Source: Glossina fuscipes (Eukaryota > Arthropoda > Insecta > Diptera > Glossinidae). Taken from it: a stretch of 64,000 nucleotides of DNA. The position numbers and the translations under genes are program-made. Position 1 is the first letter of the stretch, and the number at the start of each line of letters is the position of its first letter. The DNA is taken from positions 180,292 to 244,291 of the forward strand of contig NW_023998630.1 in assembly GCF_014805625.2 (NCBI RefSeq), in the 5' to 3' direction. The notes beneath the pieces were generated by a model that made no database searches, was not told the DNA's origin, and saw nothing but the letters and a program-made list of their open reading frames with translations. Below are positions 1-12,524 of this stretch, piece by piece.

Positions 1-287
1 CTACGTTAGTCGGTACATGAGCGATACAAGGCGAACGTGTTCGCATTATATCTTATAATAAAATGTGGCGGTGGTATTGAAAGATTCGACCCAAACTCCT
101 GTTTTTTCTTGAGATATACTTAAAGTTTCACTTTTGCCCAATTCAAGTTAGTAAACATTAATAACATTTTCTAGTTACACATGATATTATGAGCAGATGC
201 TGGGTAATTTTTTAAAAAACACACTGATGTGCGCACATTTTTAAACAATAACATCTCAAAACTGTGAAGGCTTTCTTCAAAACTTAC

Positions 288-421
288 CTCATAACCATTT
301 ATTGTCCATGTTATGTTTGCAGCCGGTCTGGAATGAGCTGATGTACAATTGCCGCGTATTATATCGCCGACGTGGTAACGTGACTTAATACCTGTTATGA
401 TGGGCTCTTTGCCGGGTACTA
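288..421 (-). CDS. Beaten path (Beat) family protein, exon encoding start of second Ig domain
   Basis: This is the third coding exon in transcript order seen here. The acceptor is TTTTGCTTTCAG and the donor is GAG|GTAAGT, and the 134 bases are 2 nt plus 44 codons. The two leading bases complete a Val codon with the last G of the exon at 3120-3255, so the frame is continuous. The peptide begins VPGKEPIITGIKSRY, contains GNCTS with the B-strand Cys of Ig domain 2, and ends NITWTINGYE with the conserved Trp. NCT and NIT are N-glycosylation sequons. The order Pro-rich linker, P-I-I-x-G, RY-x-x-GD-I, NCTS, KPAA/RPAAN-like, W-x-ING is what I know of Beat-family second Ig domains. These proteins are secreted or membrane-linked and act in axon guidance by binding Side-family receptors. 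The rest of Ig2 and the C-terminus lie left of the window. The family is confident; the paralogue is not assigned. Confidence 0.9.
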
Positions 422-3119
422 CTGAAAGCAAAATATATTTAATGGATATTAACAGAATATTTAATCGGCAAAGAGCAATTTATTCTTTCTTGAATTTTTT
501 ATTTTTACCTGAAAATTACGTATTTAGATCTCTAGTAAGAGAAAAGTGCTAAGTCTTACCTGTTGGTTGCTTTTATAATGCAAAGGAAAGCATAAAAGAA
601 GAAGCCTGTGAACTTCTTTATAGAGTTTTTAAGAGGTGCATAAAGATGCAAATATAACAGAGTAATCGTAGTAAGATAACGATAAACGAATAAAATAAGA
701 AACAGCTTAAATACAGACAACAGCAATACTGAGATGAAAACATTTAAGAACTGCGTTCTTCACGTAGAATAGCATTAAACCAAGAGGCCGATACGGGTTA
801 CTTTGGTACGAACACAATTATTATGATCCTAATTATTATGCGTAGGAATAGATGGTAAATGGGGGTAAATAAATAGAATTCGTGCAAAGCTGAGTAATGA
901 CATGTTCAAAAAAGCATTGCCGAGCGGAACAGTTAACCACTGTGTTCACGGAAAGTTGTATATGAAATTTATATACATGTACGATACATAGGATAATATT
1001 TAAAAATGCATGCGCATGCTCTTGCAAGGAACTTGCAGATATTGCTTAATAAGTAGAAAAATAAGCAGCGCAACTCAATCATTCTGCGGACTGATATATA
1101 TATACATACATATATATAAAGCATCCATATGTTTTTGACAAAGTTTTCAATCTTCAAACGATGTGAATATGCGCTATGGAGCACATATAAAAGACCAAAG
1201 ATTACGTAGCAAATATTACTAGTTTTTATTTCATCGTTTCTTTCACGTTGAAGAAGATTTCAATAAAGAAAATTTTTTATTATTAGAAAAAGTTGGATTT
1301 ATTTTTATTTAGCATAGTATCTCTGTATAAACATATTTTTAATATACTTTATGCAATTTTTTTTTTCTCACATGGGTTATCATACAAGACGTTTTTTGTT
1401 TCCTGTTTATTTCATATGGCTCCGAATATAAGCAGAGTAGTGTTTGTGTACCTTATACCACGAGAGATTCAAAATTATATTAAATTTTTCGCAGACAATA
1501 TCCAGAAGAAAGAGTTGAGATAGATTCACCCTTTATCTGAATCAATCTAAGCTTGTCTTCCCGTCTGTCCAGTACAATTTTTCACAAATTTTCATCAAAT
1601 TTGCTACAAACGCTTTTTTGTCCCAAAAATGCTTTTTCCCCATACAACAACTTTTCAAAATAAGGCATAACTGTAGGTTGATGTAGGGAATAACTGCAGG
1701 GTAATGTAGGGTACGTAACGGTAGGTTGAGAACCGTTATAAAAAATTGCGTGCTGTAGGCTGAACACAAGGCAAAAAGACGGACGGACAAGCTTAGGCTG
1801 ATTCAGAAAACGATTCTAGGGTGAATGGCATAGAAAAAAAGTGCGTCCATCACAAGTCTAGCAGGTAGCAAACGATTTGCCGTCAAAATCAACATTTATC
1901 TTAAAATGTAAAATATTATACGAAATTATCGCCAAGCCTATCCGAGGTCTTATTGTGTTCACCTATACAACACCGTCAGCAAGTCTAACATTGAAATGCT
2001 GAAACCCTTCCCATTAAAAGCTCCCATATTTATTGCAAGATAAATATTCTCATGAACTTTTAAAAAATTTGCACAAAATAAAAACAAATGGCATCATTCA
2101 TGGATAGACTGTGAGTTATTTAAATAAACGAAAATACTTTACAGCATATTATACCACCTGATCTGTAAGTCACATGCCATTATTCTGTGTATACATTGAA
2201 AATTGAAAAAATAAAGCGCAATTGTTATCAATATCCAATTGTTTTGGTTATCCAAAGACAATCAAAAGAAAGATAGCTACATAGATTTTCCTAAGTATTC
2301 GAAAACTTAAAGTACTGTGTAATCAGCCTAGATTTTTGCTTTTGGCAGTTTTTGGATATAATTTTACCAGAAAACATTTCTACATTTTAAATCAAATTGT
2401 GAGGATTAAATAGGTGGCTTAACCAATACGAATTCCTTAAAATATTTTTTTAATATTTGTCATAATTTTTCATATACATAGTTTTCTCGGGAAGTTTGTA
2501 TATTTCGCAGTTGCAATTGGGTTTCTTTTTGTTATTATCTCAAACAATTATTGCAAACAAAGACAAAATATGATTTCAATGAGACTTGAAAGAAAATTTA
2601 AAATATTTGAAAATTTACTTTTTGCATTTTCAAACGGTTATTATTCTCTTTTGCACAAACTTGAGATAAAAAATATTATAAAATATATTTAAGAACTCTA
2701 ATAGCACGCACATAAAACGTATAAGCTATAAAACCGGTGTCAGCTTTTAAGGCGCCTTGGTCATCTAAATGTCTTTTTACACCTGCACTTAGGCTATGCG
2801 CAATTTCATTAAAAATACCTGAAGACGTTATTTAGATAATATTAGAAATTCTCAGTAAGAACTGATGTACTAAAGAGGATACGGAAGAGAACATAAAAGA
2901 TAAAGGAAAAGAATTAATATATCCCTCGCTTTTAATGCAAAGCCTCTCTGCAGCTTTTTATGGTGGCTTGCTAATGGCCATTGTGTCATTGCGGTTTGGG
3001 AGTTTAAAGAGTATAAACATAAATATCACTTTGTACAATGTTTGATAGAAGTATTTTACTTTTTCCTTTTTTTTTCGTTTTTCTTTTTTTGAAAACGTTT
3101 TTTATGATTTTTAACTCAC
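422..3119 (-). other. Intron of the Beat-family gene (2.7 kb)
   Basis: This lies between the donor G|GTGAGT at 3119 and the acceptor TTTGCTTTCAG at 422. It is AT-rich with no coding stretch I can defend. Open frames at 836-1184 and 1293-1523 have low-complexity AT-driven composition and no recognisable motif. It contains an inverted-repeat element at 1524-1833 and short TATA/CATA runs near 1089-1118. Nothing else is seen in it. Confidence 0.8.
1524..1833. repeat. Short inverted-repeat element, MITE-like
   Basis: The left end reads ATTCACCCTTTATCTGAATC, then AATCTAAGCTTGTC and GTCTGTCC. The right end read on the other strand gives ATTCACCCTAGAATCG, then TTTTCTGAATCAGCCTAAGC and TTGTCCGTCC. 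The two ends are therefore imperfect inverted repeats of about 45 bp bounding about 310 bp. The interior has several GTAGG-containing motifs (tgtaggttg, tgtaggg, ggtaggttg) and no long open frame of credible protein. This fits a small non-autonomous DNA element or a foldback repeat. I do not recognise the family and see no clear target duplication. It sits within the Beat intron. Confidence 0.55.
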
Positions 3120-3255
3120 CAACAACTTCCAAATCACCAGCCGAAATTAATGTATGAAATGAGGGAGCATCCGCAGAGACTTCACAACTATATTTCCCCG
3201 TTGTAGCAGCATTAACGGTATCTAACACTAGTTGGCTTTCGTTGGAGGAAGAACG
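3120..3255 (-). CDS. Beat family protein, exon encoding second half of first Ig domain
   Basis: This is the second coding exon seen here. The acceptor is GCGTTTATAG, preceded by long T runs, and the donor is G|GTGAGT. The 136 bases are 45 codons plus 1 nt. It starts RSSSNESQLVLDTVN, carries TTGKYSCEVSADAPSFHTL with the F-strand Cys of Ig domain 1, and ends GDLEVV. Y-x-C-EVSADAPSFHT is the most diagnostic Beat-family string in the window. NES is an N-glycosylation sequon. It joins in frame to the exon at 11049-11257 (phase 0) and to the exon at 288-421 (phase 1), giving one continuous Ig1-linker-Ig2 peptide. The usual Ig D-x-G-x-Y-x-C appears as T-G-K-Y-S-C, which I believe is normal for this family. 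An open frame runs on past the donor to 3004, but it is Lys-rich intronic read-through. Confidence 0.93.
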
Positions 3256-3398
3256 CTATAAACGCAGAAAAAATAAAAAAACTGAATTAAAAAAAAAAAA
3301 AATTACGAAAATAGTTCAATTCAATTTTGATCACCTATCTACCACCCCCTCGTTTGAATAAAATGAATATAAATTTTCTGTTAATTGTGTTGTGTTAA

Positions 3399-3488
3399 TG
3401 TATGTGTATATAATATATTGTTATTCATTCATTTACTTATTTTTGTATGTGTATATAATATATTATTATTCATTTATTTATTTATTTT
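3399..3488. repeat. Tandem duplication, two 45-bp units
   Basis: Units 3399-3443 and 3444-3488 both start tgtatgtgtatataatatat and continue with a (n)ttattcattyatttayttattttt-type tail. They differ at only a few positions, so this is a recent local duplication. It lies 140 bp upstream (transcript sense) of the exon at 3120-3255. Confidence 0.85.
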
Positions 3489-6282
3489 TATGTTTTGTTA
3501 GTATTTACTTTTTTATATTTTATAAAAGATCGAGTGACTATACTAATATAATCGTAAAATCGTAAATATGAATGATAACTAGTAGACGTCTACAATTAAA
3601 TAGCCTGATCTTAATAATATAAAGTTAAGATAAAAATAAAAAACTAAACCTGAAAACGGAAATAATTAAATCGTGAACAAAGTGCTAAGACGAATAATAT
3701 AAAGAAATCTAAAATAAAAAAGGGCATCAACGACGACAAGTCACGTTGCGTCACGTTAGCTACCAACGTAAGGATTAAGCGAATTTATAAAATCGAAATG
3801 TAACGATGTAGTTTGGACAACGCAACGCCTCGTCGCTGCAAAGCGTCTGAGAAAGTCCATAGGCACTCTTAGTACCGCCTTTTGCCTTTTGTAGTTTATT
3901 ATTATGAGAGAATATGAGCTCTAAACAACACATGCATATGGTAAAATAGTTTGAAAAAGAATGTCAATAAGAAGATCACGTATTTACTTTTAATAATCTT
4001 TATCAATTATTCTGTGATGTTAAAGTGGAGTAACTCAACGATAACGACAAACTGGGTCATAAGGTGCCAAAGGCTTTACCAACACATAAGAACTCGCGTT
4101 TCTTACGGGTTTGCGGCGTCTTAACTACGTTGTGGCAGGTCGAAACTGAATTGCTTATTAGATAAAATCGATGAGCACTCATCACGGCGAATCACTTGGT
4201 CCTGAATGCATACATATGCATAAATACGTATAAATAATACTAGAAAGTTAAAAAAAGTAAAAAGCGTCATTTCCATCAATTAAAGCATTAGGTAAAGAAT
4301 AAAATTGATTTATCTTGCTATAGTGCTTGAAAGCAAGCCGATCTAGTCTGTCCATATTCCCTTTAGATTATTAAAGAGACGGTAACGATCTTAAAGATCT
4401 ATTTGATGTGAAACGGAACTTATACGATTATAACTATGATAGATATAACCTGACTTGGATATATTACAGCTTATTTGTGAGCATTGTATCGAGAGAGAAA
4501 ATCGAATAGGAAGGCTCATTTGGAAAGCAAATTGTAAAAAGGCACAGAGTGAAATCAGAAAGGATATTTCCCATAAATCAGCTCTCGGGGAAACCTAGCT
4601 TTGGTGCCGGCTGTTTAGACCGCTAGAAATATCGAAGGATTCTATTTGTTTTTAGTAACTTAATCTTAAACCTTATTTGAGTGTATTGTGATCGATATTT
4701 CTGGGAAAATACACGCAGACTTATTCTATTTCGCCCTTATGAGGAACCGAATTCAGTCGATAAAGGCAGAACACTTACCGATTGTGCACACATCTACTAA
4801 GGTGCGGCCGATTCCCTTTCTCTTTCTCTTTCCTCACTACTTCCCGACCGTCACCGTGTTATACAAATATCAGACATCCCCTTAGTGGTACTTCCAGGAA
4901 AAAAATAAAAATTTGCTCTTGCAATGAATTTCAGAAAATTTCCATTCCTACACTTTCCATTAGCTTTGACTGAGGTGAAGAAGAGTCAATAATAGTTGAA
5001 GCTTCCCAAATTAGAACGGGCAACCAGCCGCCTCTTTCTTTCTCAGAACTCTTATATGGAATTGACCCGAAAAACCGGTACTGTGCAGATTTGGCATAGT
5101 GAGTTAAATGCTCAATCACTATTCTGGACCTACTTCTGTCGTAGTATACTAAAGGGTAGACTTTCTTATTATATAAAAGTTCTTTATAAGACCATTTATA
5201 GGTAAGGGCGCTCAAAAACTTATCTCGTCCGACACTATTGTTTATCAATTTTGTGGACTAATATTATAGATCGCATAGATCGCGGCACATCGCATCAAGT
5301 TTCGCTAACAAAAACCTCAACGGACAGTCATCAGAAAAATGAGCGGCGAGAGGCGCCTTAATTGTTTCAGAAAAAAGGATCTAAACCTTTTATAATAAAA
5401 GCAAGTCTTTTCAAGCGTAACATTTGCTTAAACTTAATATACCATTTATTGTAGGGTGTAAAAATATGTGTACATGCATACATATGTTTAAAGTGATTAA
5501 CATGATAAGAAAATGAATGATTAAGAAAAAACCAAAAATCAAAACTACTTTCTTGACGCTATTTTTACAAGACTTTTTTTTCAAATTATATTTGATTTCT
5601 CTCAAGTAAAGACTTGAACGTATAAAATAACTTCTAATTTAATTTTTTTTACTTTATATATATGCTAAAAGAACTTTGTAAATGTTTACAAGATAAAGAA
5701 AACCATTTTTATTCGAGCTCGATTTAATGCTGGTTAAGCTTACTCATCAAGACAAGCACACAGAGAAAATTTAAAAAAGTCTTGTTGTCATATCCTCACA
5801 CATCCTTATGCACTTACTTATTTAAATAGATTATGTTAACTGTTCAGAAATATCTTACCTTCTTCTTCTACAGGCAAAAAGAGCAAAGGGTTTTTAAAAG
5901 AAAATAATATGAGTGACATCATCAGTTTAAAACGCTTACATATATGTAGCGACGTGTGTGCACGCTTGGGAAGCCTACGTTTTTTATATCTAGCATAAGC
6001 CTAAGTAGATATTCTACTTTTACTAGTTGCTAACACATTCAAATGCTTAATGCATGCTTCAGGCTTACCTTTCGAATGTAAAGTGTGAAATTCTTACTCG
6101 CCTGCTTACTTGCATGCGCTCGTATGCTAACCACATTTTACGTAAACATGCAAATGTGAGGACATGTGTTTGGTTATATCTTAAGAAACCATAATATATA
6201 GCGTGTATGCCGGTTTACGTTATTCATGGCTTAGTACTCTTTCTTGTTTTATACGTATGTGTACATATATGTATAAATATGT

Positions 6283-6324
6283 ACAATATATATATATATA
6301 CATATATAAACTATATATATATGC
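6283..6324. repeat. AT/CATA dinucleotide microsatellite
   Basis: This is an interrupted run of alternating A and T with CATA and AAAC interruptions. Confidence 0.8.
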
Positions 6325-7508
6325 ATGTACATATCTGAATACATAAATATATTCTTTCTCTTTTGGAAGAAAATTTGCATATGTGTAGATAAATTTCTTA
6401 AAAGAAAAATGCATTTTTTTTAACTGGGAATTAGATGTGGATATATTTGAGGTGAAAAGGAAATGATGAAAGTAAAAATTTTATTTTGAGTTTAACTACT
6501 ATTTTGCTGTATTTCGTAATATAATATGTTTGACTTAAATTGACTTTAATCATAGCCAACATCTTTGGTGTTGCTTTACTTAAATAGAAGATTAGAAAAT
6601 ATATTATTAGATTTGTTAAATTTGTAACAACATATGTTCATAGGTATAGAGAATAAATGACGGTTGTTGTGAACGGTTGTGAGTGAATATCAAAAACAGA
6701 AAAATGGATCTTATATTAATGTTCATAACCGAGTTTTAGTTGTTGTCGTTTTTTTGCATAAAGCCGCGATGAATTTTGTTTCCTTTGTTTGCAGGTATAT
6801 TCAGAGAATATTGCCGAGATTCGCTACGCTGCTTAGATGTAGCATTGTAAATTATTTTGTCTGTTGACTTCTAATACCCTAAATTTTTTTTTAACCTTAT
6901 AAAGTTCACAGTGAACATATTTACCCTACCGCTATCATTTTTGGATTCCACATGACATTGATTTTAATGAACGTCTGGATCAAAGGTTTTCGAAAATATT
7001 TTCAGGGACTCGCAAGTTATGCAACAACGAACCAAAAAAATTCATTTCAATCTAATTAAAACGGGGAGAAAACGCGTAATCCGTAAATCTAGTGTAAAGG
7101 AATTTCCGTGCACAACCTCGGATTTTAGCTGCGGATATGCACAGGTTCGTAGTATTCGTGCATTGTGGAAGAGTATTAGTTATCCACTACTCAAACGATC
7201 TTCCCTTAAAAACGTGCATATTAATGAACCTAGACCTCTTTCACTATGGTAAGAACCCACAAATGCCTCATTGTTTTAGTATTTTACTACGTCCTCAAAC
7301 AGCGCAACACTACTATGGTTCTTGCCTTTATGCAAATGCCCATTGATTCTGAGATGTAACGATCAACTGACCAGAGAATTCTTATCGTTACAAAATTCCT
7401 ATCAAATGTTGCTCAAAATGTATTCCATATGTTTTACTCAACGTTGTTGTCAGAGAACAAATGCTGCAAACTGTACGTATGATGACTCAACTCGTTTGAA
7501 TGTAGTTC

Positions 7509-7600
7509 AACTTCGAATTTGGTAACTTGAGAGAGTAACTAAATGAGCTAACTTCGAATTTGGTAACTTGAGAGAATAATTAAATGATCGAACTTCGAAA
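7509..7600. repeat. Tandem repeat, 41-bp unit, 2.2 copies
   Basis: The units at 7509-7549 and 7550-7590 both begin aacttcgaatttggtaactt and continue gagaga-taa-taaatga. A third copy starts at 7591 with aacttcgaaa and breaks off. Differences between full units are few. Confidence 0.85.
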
Positions 7601-8999
7601 CAGATGCAATTAAATATTGTCGGGAATAAGTACAGGAGAGTTGAACACTAGCAACCCATTGTTTCATTTTTGAAAAGAAAGTGCGCTATAATTTTCCTTT
7701 CTTTTAAGTATTGTTTCTTACCGGCTGGAAACGAGGAAGGAATTGTATGGACGTGTAATTTGGAACATCGCATTTCAATAGTAATGTTATAAAATCCGCT
7801 TTTCTAAGATACAGTCCGTATCACTGGACCTTCTTTTTTCTTTTTCCTTCTTTTGGGTAGCGTAAATATTTCGTATGAAGTTGCTGCATATCGAATGTTA
7901 TGGATTAAAAGTGTTCAAATTTATGAATATTTGCGAGCAAAGTAATGAAAAAGTATTCCCCACATCTGAAATTGGTACTAATATCAAGTTGCAGTTTTCG
8001 TTCTTCATTTTTGTTATTTAAAGAATTCCCGGAATCTTTGATCCTTAATTCGTGAACTTATTTCGTCTATACGAAAAAACAGAAGCCAGAACACGACGTA
8101 TATTGAATCTAAAAAAAAATTGGATAAGTTTGATCTTCCTCACCTTATCTATCGATATGTTTAAAGTTATATTGCTTTTTTCTTTTCCGTATATGATGAT
8201 TATCTCAACCAAATAATAATTTGTTTTTTATAAGTTTTAACATCCGTAAAAAATAGTCTAACTTACCCCTCTAAGAAGGGCATGAAAGTAAGCTGCATTC
8301 GCCTTAGAACGAAACTTAAACAGTATTTTGCAAGAGTTAATATCATCATATTGCAGATTAATGCGCGTTTGTCATTTTAATATAAGTGCATAGAAAAGTC
8401 TATGCAACTTTCGTCTCCATGTTGACAATATTTCTGCTGAATCGGCGTTGCTTTTTTAAGTTATATTTAACTTTATACTTATTGCTCTCACGTCGGTCGT
8501 TAACTATAGCATTGAAGTTTCTTCCGTTTAATCATTTTATAACATGGAGAGGCTTTAAGTGTTATACACTCTCTTTAAAATGTTAAACTCACGGACTACA
8601 CAGCCTCGTGAAGATTATTACTCTAACTCTACAAAATCATTTGATCTCGCATACGTGATAATTACATATCTTGTAGCTATGTACACTGGACAATGGCTCT
8701 ATACTTACGATAACAATAATGATAAAAAACAAAAATTGTCAACTTTGTCTTTTTGAGATACTTTCATTGTTTTCTTTTCAATTCCGACTTATGCGGGTGT
8801 AGATCCCACGTCCTTTGTTAATTGAAGATATGAATTAACAAATATGTTTTACTCTTATCTCTTGATCTCTAAAGATATTAGAAGATTGCGTTCATTTTTT
8901 TTCTGCAGTTTTAGACCATTCAAAATGTGTGCAACTAGATTTAATCCAACATCTTCTGAAAATTTTGATAATTTTGGGCATGGCATTCATGACCATCTT

Positions 9000-9240
9000 T
9001 AAATCTGACAGATTTTTAGTCATTAACCAGAAAAAGAATAAAACGAGTAGATGGACAGGCGCATGTACGGATGGGCAAAAAGCCAGACATGGCTGAATTG
9101 ACCTGGAATCTTACGATGGTCAATAATATATGCTTTTGTGGACCTTCGATGCACACTAAGCGTTTGTGTAAACGTGGTTTTTCTTAAAAATGCGCTAAAT
9201 AATGTGGATATTAAAATATTTCTTCCTAAACTCACAATGA
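9000..9240 (-). repeat. Dispersed repeat fragment (GCCATGTC-type)
   Basis: On the minus strand it contains TTCAGCCATGTCTGGC followed by CCATCCGTAC and CCTGTCCATC. This resembles the TTTAGCCATGTCCGGTCG stretch at 38740-38760. From memory, a motif of this form (AGCCATGTCCGTCCGTC) marks a non-coding repeat common in fly introns. The ORF across it (9023-9235) is not credible as protein. Confidence 0.4.
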
Positions 9241-11048
9241 GTATACTTTCGGGGAATGTATCAAATGTTTTCGCATGAAAATATACAGATGGTTAGATTG
9301 TACATGAAAACATTCAGTGATTAATTTTAATACTTCTTTGCTTATACGTGAACAAATTAATTTGCATATAAACATATGTTTACATTTATACCAATTTCAA
9401 AAAAAAAAAAAAAAAGAAAAACATGTATACACAATGCAAACTAGCGGAAATACATCGATTTAACAGTCTCAGAACTTCCACAGCTGTCCAACAAAGCTTT
9501 CATTTGTCACTAAAGCAGAGTAGCAAATCAAAGCGACTTTATTACTATTACGTTTTATCATTATTAGCTTTGGCATCTTTTTATATGATGAAATCGTAGT
9601 TTTTTGCATAGTAAACGTTACATAGTAACGCTAAAAAGCACTGAAATGTTATGCTAATTGTAAACTAAATTTTTCAAGCATATTTGAAAAAAGGCATTCA
9701 AGGTTTAATTCCTTTGTAACGTATATGTATATCAAAACAGCAAAAATTGAGCGTTTGCAACCAAATTAAAACAAGCTTCAAATTTAAAGCATTTGGCGAA
9801 AAAAAGTCTATTAAATCAACTAAGTGTTTAGTCTGCCATTATTTGCAAATTTCAAAGAAGTTCTTATAGTGATAGAAAAGATACTATCTGCGAGGTTTCT
9901 GAAAACCTCCATCTTCCGTCAACTTCTCCTTACACACTCTCTCAGCTCATACAAATCAAACGACGGCGTAAGGTGCGGCCCATAACGCCGAGGCTAAAGA
10001 AAATCCTACATAAGCCCTGTGCATTATCTTGCCCTTGTAATATAAGTATTGTTTGTCGTCATCCAGTTCTCTTGCTATGTACGGAATTTGCTAAAGAATT
10101 GGAAGGCTATTCAATTACACAAGAAGCAAATAGTTTCTTGGGCTTCCATTATTCAATCTGCCGTATTTTGTAAGCTGCCCCTTACATGAGCTGAAGAAGA
10201 ACTTAGACTGATTATTTTCGATATTGATCTACGAAATTGTGCACGGACTTAATATAGTGCAGATACGCAGGTTTCTTTTTCTCAATATGTTGAAGCATAT
10301 CATGAAATTACTTTTCTTGACTATAGCTGAACCTGTAATGCGAAAGTATTAGTTAATTCTACATGTAACTTGCTCACATTATACTGTATAAATTTGCAAA
10401 GAAAACTACGTATATAACTGATTAATAACTCCCACAATCATTCAATCCTTTATACGTACGCCAAGATTTATCCTTTATTCATTTTATCTATCTTGAAATT
10501 ATTTCTGTACTCATTCCGTGACCATATTCATAAACATGTATCTCCTGTCGCTTTTCTTCTATTCTTTGTGTGCTAAGCAATAAATTCATTAAACTTTCAT
10601 GGTTTATAGAAATTAATTTTAACGTCTCTTGTCTCTTCCCTATTTCGTTTCGCTTAATCCATGAAGAAAGAAAACATAAAGAAGACGGTTGGCTAATTTA
10701 AAACAAACTCAACTCTATTACAAATTCAATTTTAATGCATATACCAAAGGAAAACATACGACAAAAAAAAAATATGGAAATGTAAGCATTAAACAATTTT
10801 TAATAATCCTCGGCCAGAATAAAGTAAAAAAAGAAGAGATTCCAATAAGAAAGGAGGTAATAAAAGAATTATTTACAAAAAGAAAGCAAAAAACTGAGTA
10901 TAAAAAGGCAGGAAAATATTAACATTTTAATGCGTGCAAGCAGTAAAAACGAGAAGACCTGCCTAAACCATTTCCTTCTTTTATTTGCTTTAAATTTGGT
11001 TTAATTTATTTTTTGACACTTTTATTCATTTTTTTAATCGCTACTTAC

Positions 11049-11257
11049 CTCGACTTTAACACCAGAAAATTGAAAAACTTTCATTGCTGGCGTTTCCTTA
11101 GGTGTATAACTATAGAATTCTCGTCTTCCTTTGTACCATTTAACCGAGTACAGATTATCGCCTTCTAAGTCGTAAAGGCATTTCAATATAGCCTTTTCTC
11201 CTCTTCGTACAGCTGCTGGAACTTGAACACGCACATCGCGTAGAGCATTAGCGAATA
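11049..11257 (-). CDS. Beat family protein, exon encoding start of mature protein and first half of Ig domain 1
   Basis: This is the first coding exon visible. The acceptor is TTCATTTTTTTAG and the donor is GAG|GTAAGT. The 209 bases are 2 nt plus 69 codons, so the previous exon must end with one base of a split codon. The peptide begins FANALRDVRVQVPAAVRRGE, has KAILKCLYDLEGD with the B-strand Cys, then LYSVKWYKGRREFYSYTPKE with the C-strand Trp and the hallmark Beat string WYKGRREFY-x-YTPKE, and ends FSGVKVE. FANAL probably lies at or just after the signal-peptide cleavage site, so the missing upstream exon should carry the start Met and most of the signal peptide. The similarity is strongest, from memory, to the Beat-II/III/IV-type members, but I cannot name the paralogue. 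The protein is expected to be extracellular on or near neurons and to take part in axon targeting. Confidence 0.95.
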
Positions 11258-12524
11258 CTAAAAAAATGAAAATTAGTCAGTCTATGTATTGACTTTGCCG
11301 TATAACTGCCGTACGTATGCAAAATGTATGTCAAATTTGGAATTTGTTTATTTATTTTATGTACCACAATTTTTAGCCGATAGACTTCAATTTTCGACCG
11401 TAGCTTCATGCGGACACTCTTCAACTAAACATTTATATTTTTGAAGGAAATATCGTTAGTTTCAGTAAAAATTCTTTGGAATCCGAAGGTATCTGTCAAA
11501 TATCGGCTAGAAAATCTGTTAAAGTGAAGTGTTTATGAAGCTACACTTGAAATGTGAAGTCAATCGTTTGTCTTTGCCGAATATGTAAGGCGCCATTAAA
11601 ACTATAAAAAAATTTTCAAGAAAGAACCTTACAAGTTCATTCAATCTGAAAATTCAACGCTGATATTTTTATACCTAAGTGTGTTAGTTTTATTAGTGTT
11701 ATTAAATGGGCGGGAAAGTTCTCGCACATTTAAAATAACACATTTGGATTCGGATATGTTTGAAGTGTTTCTCAGCAGTCGAATGATGGATGCTGAGGAT
11801 ATAGGGTAACTCTCTAACATAGACCGCAAGATGTCATTACAGCCCAAATTGCCCAACATGTTTAATAGTTGCTGTTTCCTTTTAAATTTCTTCTGTGCGT
11901 TAGCTCAATACTTGATCTTACAAAGCAAAATCCTCTTGCATATTATACGCCTCTTTATAAACATCAGACGGACATATAGGCATGCCCAGATCGATCTAAT
12001 GAATATTAATAAAGAACATATGTACTTCAAAGTGTGCCTAACATTTCCATCTTCCTTGTGAATGCTGCAACGTTTTAATAAAGTAAATATACTCCCCACT
12101 GGATTTTCGTAGATAATACAGCACTATGGATGAGATTAGCAAAATGTTTCCACTATTAAATTAACAGCAAATAGCAGCCAATAGAAATCAGTTGCTTCCA
12201 CATTCTCATTTGGCAATATTGTTCAAGTAATTGCTTGAAGTGGAAATCGCTTCAATGCATCTGTATATGGGTTGTTGATAATGGTGGACGAACTCTTGGT
12301 AATGAGTATTGAAGTAATTTTCGCTATTAGAGTTAGGGTTCTTAGAAAATTCCCAGACTCTAAATTAAAAATTTTTGATTGGAACTTTACAAAAATGATG
12401 ATTTTTTGGTAACTGCAGACATTCCCAGAACGGTCCCATAAAATAGGTGCATTCTTGATCAGCACTAAATTCTGAATTGATTTAAGTCCTTACATCCGTC
12501 TATATAATGTCTAAGCATTTTCCT

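Larger units (their letters stand above)
3256..11048 (-). other. Intron of the Beat-family gene (7.8 kb)
   Basis: This lies between the donor GAG|GTAAGT at 11048 and the acceptor TTTATAG at 3256. It is AT-rich throughout. It holds the tandem duplications at 3399-3488 and 7509-7600, an AT/CATA microsatellite near 6283-6324 and a dispersed repeat near 9000-9240. Open frames of up to about 105 codons (for example 4931-5248 minus, overlapped by 4996-5205 plus) have no recognisable domain, occur on both strands of the same DNA and look like chance. It splits the first Ig domain roughly in half. Confidence 0.8.

Noticed and set aside
3004..3119. Extension of the Beat open frame beyond the donor at 3119 (Lys-rich tail).
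   Set aside because: A strong GTGAGT donor and correct phase with the next exon show it is intronic read-through.
4931..5248. 105-codon minus-strand frame, overlapped by a 69-codon plus-strand frame.
   Set aside because: It has no recognisable motif or splice context, and the simultaneous opposite frame points to chance.
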